Shown: positions 1 to 6,600 of the stretch, in pieces
Layout of the letters: each line of letters opens with the position of its first letter
Numbering within the stretch: position 1 is the first letter of the stretch
Source of the DNA: Oscillospiraceae bacterium
GTDB taxonomy: Bacteria; Bacillota; Clostridia; Saccharofermentanales; Saccharofermentanaceae
Direction: 5' to 3'
Assembly (NCBI GenBank): GCA_902767145.1
Contig: CACXGG010000099.1
Coordinates: 1 to 7,002, forward strand
Length of the DNA: 7,002 nt
The notes under the pieces: model-generated
What the model was told of the DNA's origin: nothing
The model's database searches: none
The model's input: the letters and a program-made list of their open reading frames with translations, nothing else
Translations under genes and position numbers: made by a program

Positions 1-747
1 ATACTTGTACTGTTCCTGGTATCTTCTTACAAAACCATACTCGTAGCAGTGCTCATTTACCCACTGTCCTGTGGTGGTCTCGCCGAACTCATCCAGGATC
101 TCGGAGTATCCTGCGGGTGTGATATCGAGAGCAAGTCCCAGCTGGTGTTCAGACCTTCCGGGAACGGCATTCTTCCTTACTGAAAACTCTATTCCCCTGA
201 GGTTAGTGGACCTGTCGAAAAGGTACTGCTGGGTGTAGTAATCCCTGTATCCCGATACCAGGTAGAGTCCCTGTCCCGTGGCATCAAGACAAGCATCGTA
301 CATGGCCTCCCAGGCATCACATGCCTCCTGCCTCAGCTGCTGGTTCATGGAGTGGGGAGCAGTGACAAGATCGTCAGGAACATAGTCTTCGGAAAGGGCA
401 TAATATTTGTTTACCAGGACTGCCACATCATTGGGATCCTCTACGATGGTGGCTCTTACGGATCTGGCATCCACAAAGCCGTTATACCAGGTCTCACTGA
501 ACTGGGGCTCCACATATTCAGGTACCGGTGTGGGTACGGGAGTGGGAGTCGGAGTTGGTGTCGGTGAAGGCTCCGGGGTAGGTGTAGGAGTAGCGGTGGG
601 AGCGGCCTGTGTGGCGCTTGTCCCGGAAGGGACAGTTTCCTCATTTCCATCCTTGACAAGGCATCCTGAAAGAGACCCAAAAACAGCGGCGATCAAAAGT
701 ACCGCCGCCGTCTTTCTTATTCTTTCCGAAACGTTATCTGTTCTCAT
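1..747 (-). CDS. VanY-type D-alanyl-D-alanine carboxypeptidase lipoprotein, partial (C-terminus beyond left edge)
   Basis: 249 codons are visible from an ATG at 747 to the window edge, with no stop. The protein has a lipoprotein signal peptide: basic residues R9, R11 and K12, a hydrophobic stretch at about 13-24, and the lipobox LSGC with C29 as the predicted lipidated cysteine. A low-complexity Thr-Pro stalk follows (residues 50-76), then the catalytic domain from about residue 95. The peptidase M15B/VanY family is shown by SGYR (165-168) and by SEHQLGLALD (199-208), where H201 and D208 are expected zinc ligands. The later W..EH...YGF segment also fits. The family's final E-x-W-H motif should lie just outside the window. 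The expected role is trimming the terminal D-Ala of peptidoglycan stem peptides at the outer membrane face. The gene overlaps the upstream nucleotidyltransferase gene by 14 bp. AAGGAA at 754-749 lies only one base from the ATG, so initiation probably depends on translational coupling. Family is secure; L,D versus D,D specificity is not shown. Confidence 0.9.
   Translation of the reverse strand, partial: MRTDNVSERIRKTAAVLLIAAVFGSLSGCLVKDGNEETVPSGTSATQAAPTATPTPTPEPSPTPTPTPTPVPTPVPEYVEPQFSETWYNGFVDARSVRATIVEDPNDVAVLVNKYYALSEDYVPDDLVTAPHSMNQQLRQEACDAWEAMYDACLDATGQGLYLVSGYRDYYTQQYLFDRSTNLRGIEFSVRKNAVPGRSEHQLGLALDITPAGYSEILDEFGETTTGQWVNEHCYEYGFVRRYQEQYKY
520..600 (-). repeat. Thr-Pro repeat tract in the VanY lipoprotein stalk
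   Basis: Residues 50-76 of the carboxypeptidase alternate proline with Thr, Val, Glu, Ser or Ala (a TPTPTP pattern). On the plus strand this appears as a G/T-rich tract of degenerate GGNGTN-like hexamers. Such tracts are common extended spacers that carry a surface enzyme away from the membrane into the wall. Codons vary (CCT, CCC, CCA, CCG; ACA, ACT, ACC), so it is not an exact DNA microsatellite, though length differences between strains are plausible. Confidence 0.85.
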
Positions 748-1477
748 ATTCCTTACAGGTCTTCTCGTAGTTCTCAAGTGTTCCGATATCTATACATTCT
801 CCGTCACCCTTGAATGCATATACCGGCATCCTCTTGTAGAGCCAGGAGGGGAAGTTGCCGGGAGCATCGGGGGAATTACCCTCTTCAAGATATGTATCGA
901 TGAGGGGGAGGATCTCCCTGCCATAGAAATATGTGGCATAGATACCCCACTCGCTCTTGGGCTCCTGAGGCTTCTCCTCCATATCCACTACGCGGCAGTC
1001 ATCATCCAGGACGGCTACTGCCAGCTTCTGTCTCTGATGAAGTTCAGGGACATTGATGGCGATGAGAGTGGGAGCCTTCTTCTCCTCGAAGAAAGCCTGC
1101 ATATTTTCGATGCTGTATGTGAAGATATTATCTCCTGCAAGGATGCAGACGTCATCATCTATACCCAGGGTGTCGATGGTGAACTTGATGTCGCCGATGG
1201 CACCTCTCTTGTTGGTATCATCAGTCGTTCCGTCATTGAGTACGACGATGGGAGCCTTGCCCTCTCTGTCCAGGGAAGCTGCCCATTCCTCGAACTGCCG
1301 GGTGAACAGATCGTTGGTGATGAGGACTACCTTTGAAAGACCGGAGATCTTATCTACGGAGTCCATGATGTAATCTATTATCAGTTTGCTTCCAAGAGGA
1401 AGAAGAGATTTCGGTTTATTCTTTGTCAGCGGATAGAGTCTTGTTGCATATCCTGCTGCAAGTAGGATGGCGATCAT
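734..1477 (-). CDS. Sugar-phosphate nucleotidyltransferase (NDP-sugar pyrophosphorylase family), substrate unknown
   Basis: This 247-residue protein is a complete single-domain NTP-transferase of the RmlA/GCD1-like superfamily. It transfers an NMP from an NTP to a phosphorylated sugar or alcohol in the cytoplasm and releases pyrophosphate. The N-terminal nucleotide-binding signature is LAAGYATR (6-13), followed by KPKSLLP (21-27) with the conserved lysine K23. RGAIGDI (91-97) and AGDN (114-117), with D116 as the expected metal ligand, follow. The EKP motif is at 168-170. IDIGT (229-233), with D230 as the likely second metal ligand, is near the C-terminus. There is no left-handed beta-helix domain, unlike GlmU. 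The ATG is firmly placed by a perfect AAGGAGG 7 nt upstream. It is the first gene of a leftward unit with the VanY lipoprotein, which suggests activation of an envelope sugar or teichoic-type precursor. The substrate (glucose-1-P, mannose-1-P, phosphocholine or other) cannot be read from sequence. Confidence 0.88.
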   Translation of the reverse strand: MIAILLAAGYATRLYPLTKNKPKSLLPLGSKLIIDYIMDSVDKISGLSKVVLITNDLFTRQFEEWAASLDREGKAPIVVLNDGTTDDTNKRGAIGDIKFTIDTLGIDDDVCILAGDNIFTYSIENMQAFFEEKKAPTLIAINVPELHQRQKLAVAVLDDDCRVVDMEEKPQEPKSEWGIYATYFYGREILPLIDTYLEEGNSPDAPGNFPSWLYKRMPVYAFKGDGECIDIGTLENYEKTCKEYENR

Positions 1478-1484
1478 AAATGCC

Positions 1485-1491
1485 CCTCCTT
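1485..1491 (-). promoter_or_regulatory. Shine-Dalgarno site of the nucleotidyltransferase gene
   Basis: The minus strand reads AAGGAGG, a full match to the anti-SD complement, with a 7-nt spacer to the ATG at 1477. It fixes the start codon and suggests strong initiation, in contrast to the poor site in front of the downstream lipoprotein gene. Confidence 0.9.
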
Positions 1492-1512
1492 ATTTGTTTA
1501 CGGATTTTTTAT

Positions 1513-1518
1513 ATTATA
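1513..1518 (-). promoter_or_regulatory. Putative leftward -10 element
   Basis: The minus strand reads TATAAT at 1518-1513, a perfect sigma-A -10 hexamer. It would start transcription near 1506 and leave a leader of about 30 nt. No convincing -35 hexamer lies at 16-18 bp spacing; the region is simply A/T-rich. The element lies immediately beside the -35 of the rightward promoter, so the two promoters share DNA. Confidence 0.6.
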
Positions 1519-1520
1519 CA

Positions 1521-1549
1521 CTAACATGAGCAAAAATATTTGCTATAAT
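1521..1549 (+). promoter_or_regulatory. Putative extended -10 promoter of the glmU-pth-mfd operon
   Basis: TATAAT at 1544-1549 is preceded by TG at 1541-1542, giving a perfect extended -10 (TGnTATAAT). Seventeen bp upstream, CTAACA at 1521-1526 matches TTGACA at 4 of 6 positions. Transcription should start near 1556, giving a leader of about 84 nt. This is the only convincing promoter seen for the three rightward genes. Confidence 0.75.
1529..1544. repeat. Near-palindrome in the divergent promoter region, candidate operator
   Basis: AGCAAA and TTTGCT are perfect inverted 6-bp arms around a 4-bp AATA centre; 7 of 8 symmetric pairs match over 16 bp. It fills most of the spacer of the rightward promoter and runs into its extended -10, while lying upstream of the leftward -10. 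The position suits a regulator affecting both arms. A/T-rich spacers give such palindromes by chance fairly often, so function is inferred only from placement. Confidence 0.35.
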
Positions 1550-1561
1550 TACGAAGTAGAT

Positions 1562-1622
1562 AAGATCGATAGACGGGGGGACATTTTTTGTCTTTCCGCT
1601 TTTGATGTGTCTATACGATTTT
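1562..1622 (+). promoter_or_regulatory. Structured 5' leader of glmU (two-tier RNA stem)
   Basis: The outer helix pairs 1562-1574 with 1609-1622: 13 pairs including one G-U, interrupted only by a bulged A at 1615. Directly stacked on it, G-rich 1575-1583 pairs with 1589-1597: 9 pairs, three of them G-U, closed by a U5 loop at 1584-1588. Bases 1598-1608 form an unpaired 3' side bulge. The fold starts about 6 nt after the predicted transcription start and ends 2 nt before the likely SD, so it occupies nearly the whole leader. I recognise no named riboswitch or leader family. It could be a 5' stabilising stem, a regulator-binding RNA or a translational control element. Confidence 0.5.
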
Positions 1623-1624
1623 CG

Positions 1625-1630
1625 AAGGGA
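1625..1630 (+). promoter_or_regulatory. Shine-Dalgarno site of glmU
   Basis: AAGGGA lies 9 nt before the ATG at 1640. It is weaker than the site of the divergent gene and sits against the 3' foot of the leader stem. Folding of the leader could therefore influence ribosome access. Confidence 0.65.
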
Positions 1631-1639
1631 AAAGTATAA

Positions 1640-3049
1640 ATGGATATTTGTGCAGTTGTAATGGCGGCAGGTGAAGGAACCAGGATGAAATCAGTCCACT
1701 CCAAGGTGGTCCACCAGGTCGCAGGAAAACCCATCATCAGATGGGTGGCCGATGCTCTCCTTGAAGCAGGATGTAATGAGCAGGTCTATATAGTAGGTGA
1801 GAAGCAGGAAGAGATCAGGGATATACTCGGCGAGAACGTTGCCTATGTATTCCAGGAGCAGAGACTCGGTACAGGACATGCAGTAATGCAGGCGGCTCCT
1901 TTCCTCGAAGGAAGGGACGGTTATGTAATCGTTCTTCCCGGTGACTCTCCCATGGTAAGTGCGAAGACTATCTCCAAGGCTGTGGATAAGATGAACGAAG
2001 GTGACTATGGTGCTGTTGTTATAACAGCTGTTGCCGAAGATCCCACGGGATACGGAAGGCTTGTACGTGACTTTGAGGGCAACGTTCTTAAGATCGTTGA
2101 GGATAAGGACTGCTCCCCTGATGAGAAAGCCATCAAGGAGATCAACTCCTCCATGTATGTCTTCAAGACTTCACTTCTTCTCTCTGCTCTGGGAAGGCTC
2201 TCTGCCCAGAATGCCCAGAAGGAATATTATCTTACCGATACCATCGAGATCCTGATCTGGGATGGAAACAGGATCGGTTCTGTCGTCTGTGATATCGAGG
2301 ATACCATGGGTGTCAATAACAGAAAGCAGCTCCTGGAAGCAGGCAAGATCATGAACAGAAGGATCCTGGAAAAGCACATGGAAAACGGTGTGCAGATCAT
2401 CGATGAGAATTCCACATGGATCCATCATGCAGTTGAGATCGGCCAGGATACCACCATCCTTCCCGGAACTACCCTCATGGGAAATACAAGGATCGGAAAG
2501 GAATGCATCATCGGTGAGAACACGAGACTTGACGGAGTAGAAGTTGGTGACGGAACCGTTATCGATTATTCCGTAGCCACACAGTGCATCATCGGATCTG
2601 ACTGCCGTATCGGACCTTTCTCACATATAAGGCCTGAAACGAAGATCAACGACCATGTCACCATCGGTGCATACGTCGAGGTTAAGAATTCCACCATCGA
2701 CGACTATACAAGAGCAAGACACCTTACATATATCGGTGACTCCACCGTCGGAAGAAACGTTAACTTCGGTTGCGGTACTGTTACCTGTAACTTCGACGGT
2801 CAGGATAAGGTGGGATGTATCATCGAGGATAACGTCTTCATCGGAGGTAACTCCAACATCCTTTCCTCTGTCGTTCTCGGTAAGGACAGCTACATCGCCG
2901 CAGGTTCCACCATCACCAACGACGTACCGCCCCTTGGCCTGGGTATCGGAAGATCGAAGCAGGTCAACAAGGACGAGTGGGTGGCTAAGAAGAACCGCCT
3001 GAGAGGTGCCAACTACATCAAGCTGGATACAAAGAGGTCTGAACTTTGA
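1640..3049 (+). CDS. glmU: Bifunctional UDP-N-acetylglucosamine pyrophosphorylase / glucosamine-1-phosphate N-acetyltransferase
   Basis: This complete 469-residue protein makes UDP-GlcNAc in the cytoplasm. The C-terminal domain acetylates glucosamine-1-P with acetyl-CoA, and the N-terminal domain then uridylylates the product. The pyrophosphorylase domain (about 3-230) has MAAGEGTRM (8-16), K22, QRLGTGHA (74-81), PGDSP with metal ligand D102, and GVNNR (224-228). The left-handed beta-helix (about 250-437) shows repeated hexapeptides and the acetyltransferase residues R331, K349, H361, Y364, N375 and N384. These sit at a constant offset of -2 from E. coli R333, K351, H363, Y366, N377 and N386, so both active sites look intact. 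The family is usually about 456 residues; the extra length is a basic C-terminal tail. PGDSPMV replaces the commoner GDxPL form. It is the first gene of the operon and overlaps pth by 4 bp. Confidence 0.97.
   Translation: MDICAVVMAAGEGTRMKSVHSKVVHQVAGKPIIRWVADALLEAGCNEQVYIVGEKQEEIRDILGENVAYVFQEQRLGTGHAVMQAAPFLEGRDGYVIVLPGDSPMVSAKTISKAVDKMNEGDYGAVVITAVAEDPTGYGRLVRDFEGNVLKIVEDKDCSPDEKAIKEINSSMYVFKTSLLLSALGRLSAQNAQKEYYLTDTIEILIWDGNRIGSVVCDIEDTMGVNNRKQLLEAGKIMNRRILEKHMENGVQIIDENSTWIHHAVEIGQDTTILPGTTLMGNTRIGKECIIGENTRLDGVEVGDGTVIDYSVATQCIIGSDCRIGPFSHIRPETKINDHVTIGAYVEVKNSTIDDYTRARHLTYIGDSTVGRNVNFGCGTVTCNFDGQDKVGCIIEDNVFIGGNSNILSSVVLGKDSYIAAGSTITNDVPPLGLGIGRSKQVNKDEWVAKKNRLRGANYIKLDTKRSEL
3033..3037 (+). 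promoter_or_regulatory. Shine-Dalgarno site that decides the TTG start of pth
   Basis: AGAGG inside the last glmU codons lies 8 nt before TTG at 3046. The TTG overlaps the glmU stop (TTGA), a typical termination-reinitiation junction. The only nearby alternative, GTG at 3073, would start within the first beta-strand and leave just one residue before the AGLGNPG motif, so it is disfavoured. Confidence 0.65.
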
Positions 3050-3603
3050 TCAGGGATAAAGAGATCTGGCTCGTGGCCGGCCTGGGAAACCCCGGGGATA
3101 AGTATGCATATACATGGCACAACTGCGGGTTCCTCGCAGTGGAATATCTTGCCGATAAATACGGCATAAGCCTTTCAAAGAGTAAGTGGAATTCCCTCTA
3201 TGGAAAGGGAAAGATCGACGGCCATGAAGTCATCATCATGAAGCCCAAGACATTCATGAACCTCTCCGGTGAGGCCATCGCTCCTGCTGCGGATTATTTC
3301 AAGATCCCGCCTTCCAGAGTGATCGTTGTCTACGATGATATCGACATCAATATCGGAAGCATCAGGGTGAGGGCAAAGGGAAGTGCCGGCACACATAACG
3401 GCATGAAGTCAGTCATCAAATGTCTGGGCTCATCGGAGTTCCCCAGGGTGCGCATCGGAACAGGACCTGTCCCTGAGCACAGGGAACTCATCGAGTATGT
3501 CCTGGAGCAGATTCCCAAGGATCAGAGACAGGAGATGATGGATTCCTTCATCGAAGCCGCAGACAGTGTTGTCACATATATAAACGAGAACAGCAACTCA
3601 TAA
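3046..3603 (+). CDS. pth: Peptidyl-tRNA hydrolase
   Basis: This complete 185-residue protein cleaves the ester bond of peptidyl-tRNAs that drop off the ribosome and recycles the tRNA; it is an essential cytoplasmic function. Motifs follow the bacterial Pth family in order: GLGNPG (12-17) with N15, the catalytic histidine H25 in WHNCG, KPKTFMNLSG (66-75) with N72, YDDID (96-100) with D97 as the partner of H25, and GTHNGMKS (115-122) with N118. RVRIGTG (134-140) closes the core. Length is normal. The residue before the catalytic HN is Trp (W24), where the family mostly has Arg. The start is TTG, chosen from its SD and its 4-bp overlap with the glmU stop. mfd begins 1 bp after its stop, so all three genes are probably translated as a coupled set. 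Confidence 0.95.
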   Translation: MIRDKEIWLVAGLGNPGDKYAYTWHNCGFLAVEYLADKYGISLSKSKWNSLYGKGKIDGHEVIIMKPKTFMNLSGEAIAPAADYFKIPPSRVIVVYDDIDINIGSIRVRAKGSAGTHNGMKSVIKCLGSSEFPRVRIGTGPVPEHRELIEYVLEQIPKDQRQEMMDSFIEAADSVVTYINENSNS

Positions 3604-3604
3604 G

Positions 3605-6600
3605 ATGGACAAAAAGGTAAAGGACATATTAGACCTTATCGCGGAGGATAAGGAACTTATAAAGACCCGTCAAATATGCAGTGAGGAAAAGATCCCCCTG
3701 AACATAACGGGCCTTTGCGAGCAGCAGAAGAGCTATATCGCTTCCGCTCTCTCCTCCATGGAAGGCAAAAAGCCGGTCATCGTAGTTCCGGATTTTCCTG
3801 CCGCAAGGGAACTGTCCACCGCACTTTCCGCATTTACCGACGATGAGATCATCATCCTGAGGCCTTCTGAGATGTCTCTCGTATCTGCAGTTGCAAGTTC
3901 CAGGGATAACGATTTCGACAGGACGGGAACCATAGAGAGGATCATAAGATCTGATTTCGGCGCTGCCATCATCTGTGCCGGAGCACTTGTAAACCGTCTT
4001 ATGCCCGTGAAGGATTTTAAGTCAAAGGCCATCGTCCTGAAGCTGGGCCATACCATGGAGATCCCGGATCTCACAACAAGGCTCCTGGATCTTGGATATG
4101 AGAGGACGGGAAGCGTTTCCTCAAAAGGTGAATTCTCCGCCAGAGGAGACATCGTTGACATATTCCCTCCCGACAGAACGGAGCCCTTGAGGATCAGTTT
4201 CTTCGACGACGAGATAGATCAGATAAAGACCTTCGATCCCGACTCACAGAGATCCGTGGACTCCGTAAGGAGAGCAGAAGTTTATCCCGCCTGCGAGGTG
4301 GTCGTGGAGAAAAAGGACAGGGCTGCCCTTGCAAAGAAGATGCAGCTTTCTGCTGCGGATGACATCAATAAGATGAATGCTTCCTCCGAGAGGAAGACAG
4401 CGGAACACCTCCACAGGATCGCATCGGAGGATGCGGATCTCATGAGAGAGGGAATGAGGATATCGGCAATTGCCAGATGGCTCCCCCTCATCATCGAAAA
4501 GCCGGATAACATCCTTGATTATGTGGACAGGAAAAAGTGTGATATCTACATAAACGAACTTGGTGAATGCCGCCAGAGGATGGACGGATATCTTGCTGAT
4601 TACTATGCCAGGTTCAAGACACAGTTCGAGACAGGAGGCACGCCGAAATGTGCCTTCGAGACACCCATAAAGACATCGGATCTTATGGCCGGCATAGGAA
4701 AGCTCAAAGAGCTTACGCTGCTGTCCTGTCTTAAGTCCGCATCAAACGGTCTGGCAGGCGGCAAGACCATCAACGTCACCGGCGTTTCAGGTGAGAACTG
4801 GAGGGGCAGGGACGATGCCCTTGCAGGTGAGATAAAGACCAGCAGTAACAAGGTCATCTTCATGCTCTCAGGTGCCCAGAGGACCGAAGCCTTCAGGCTC
4901 AGGATGATGGGTGAGGGAGCAAGTCCCGTCATAGTGGACAGACATTTCCCTTCCGGTTTTTCCTACCCTGCCATAGGGCTTGAGCTCATAGGCGAGCACG
5001 ATGTCTTCGGTGCTGAGAAAAAGCTCTCCAAGAAGAAAAAGAATACTGCCGGAAGGATATCATTTTTCGGCGATATAAATCCCGGTGACTATGTTGTACA
5101 CGACGCCCATGGTATAGGTCAGTACGAGGGAATAGTCAACATGAGGATGGGTAAGTCCAACCAGGATTACCTTAAGATCAACTATGCAAAGAATGCAGTC
5201 ATATATGTGCCTGTAGATAAGCTGGACAAGCTCCAGAAATATGTGGGTCCAAACGGAAGTGCACCGAAGCTCTCTTCCCTGGATTCCGGGGAGTGGACCA
5301 GGAGCGTCGAACGTGCCAGGACCTCCATCAAGAAGGTCGCCTTCGACCTTGTGAAGCTCTATGCCGCCAGAAGGGCCAGCAAGGGATATTCCTGCGGGCC
5401 TGACGATGCATGGCAGAAGGAGTTCGAGGAGAACTTCCCCTTTGTGGAGACGGAGGATCAGCTCACTGCCATAAGGGACATCAAGAAGGATATGGAGAGC
5501 GACATTCCCATGGACAGGCTACTCTGCGGAGACGTGGGTTTCGGCAAGACGGAAGTCGCCTTCAGGGCCATTTTCAAATGCGTCACCAACGGACGCCAGG
5601 CATTCATGCTGGCTCCCACCACTCTCCTTGCCCAGCAGCACTACGACAACTTCGTGGCGAGGGTGGGAAACTTCCCCATAAGGACTGCTCTTCTTTCCAG
5701 GTTCGTGACACCTGCAAAGCTCAAGCAGAGCCTGGAGGATATAAAGAACGGAAACGTGGATGTGGTCATCGGTACCCACAGGATCCTCTCCAAGGATGTC
5801 ATACCCCATAAGCTTGGTCTTCTCGTAGTAGATGAGGAGCAGCGCTTCGGTGTTAACCACAAGGAGCAGATCAAGGCCATGAGAGCCAACATCGATGTCC
5901 TTACCCTCACTGCCACACCCATCCCCAGGACCCTTCATATGTCCATGACGGGCATAAGGGATATCTCCGTCCTGGACGAGGCTCCCATGAACCGCCGTCC
6001 CGTCCAGACCTATGTCCTGGGATACGACGAGGAAGTAATTGTCCAGGCGTGCCTTCGTGAGATCTCAAGAGGCGGCCAGGTATTCTATCTCTACAATAAG
6101 ACGGCAGACATAGACAAGAAGGCAGACAGGCTCTCGGAACTCATGCCCGGTGCAAGGGTCGTATATGCCCACGGCAAGATGAGCGAACATCAGATGGAAA
6201 AGATAATCGAATCCTTCATCCTGGGTGAATCGGATATCCTTGTGTGCACCACCATCATCGAGTCCGGCGTGGACATGCCCAACGTCAATACCATGATCGT
6301 GGAGGATTCTGACAGGTTCGGCCTCTCCCAGCTCTATCAGATCAAGGGAAGGGTGGGAAGATCGGACAGGCAGGCTTATGCCTACATCACATATAACGAC
6401 GAGAAGGAGATGAACTCCGATGCCAGGAAACGGCTCATGGCCATAAGGGAGTTCACGGAACTCGGCTCCGGCGTAAAGGTAGCCCTGAGAGATCTCGAGG
6501 TAAGAGGTGCCGGAAACCTTCTTGGAGCAGAGCAGCATGGCCAGATGGATGTCATCGGATACGAGCTCTACTGCAGGCTCCTGGACGAAGAGATAAGAAA

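Noticed and set aside
407..1336. A 309-codon open frame on the plus strand, opposite the VanY and nucleotidyltransferase genes
   Set aside because: It is antisense to two well-supported genes, has no family motif, starts in a Val-Gly run that is simply the complement of the Thr-Pro tract, and has no SD. It is a shadow of biased codon use.
1575..1622. Leader hairpins read as an intrinsic terminator
   Set aside because: No U-tract follows a G/C-rich stem. The TTTT at 1619-1622 is itself part of the outer helix and the SD follows at once. No upstream rightward gene needs termination here.
1556..1639. glmS-type ribozyme or riboswitch before glmU
   Set aside because: The leader is far too short for the glmS ribozyme, and the gene is glmU, not glmS. 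No known riboswitch core was recognised.
3073..3075. GTG as an alternative start for pth
   Set aside because: It would remove most of the first beta-strand and leave only one residue before AGLGNPG. The TTG at 3046 has an SD and the usual stop-start overlap.
4603..4932. Minus-strand open frames inside mfd (also 3733-4161, 5519-5938 and 6065-6538)
   Set aside because: All lie opposite continuous, motif-rich Mfd coding sequence, show no recognisable domains and lack ribosome binding sites.
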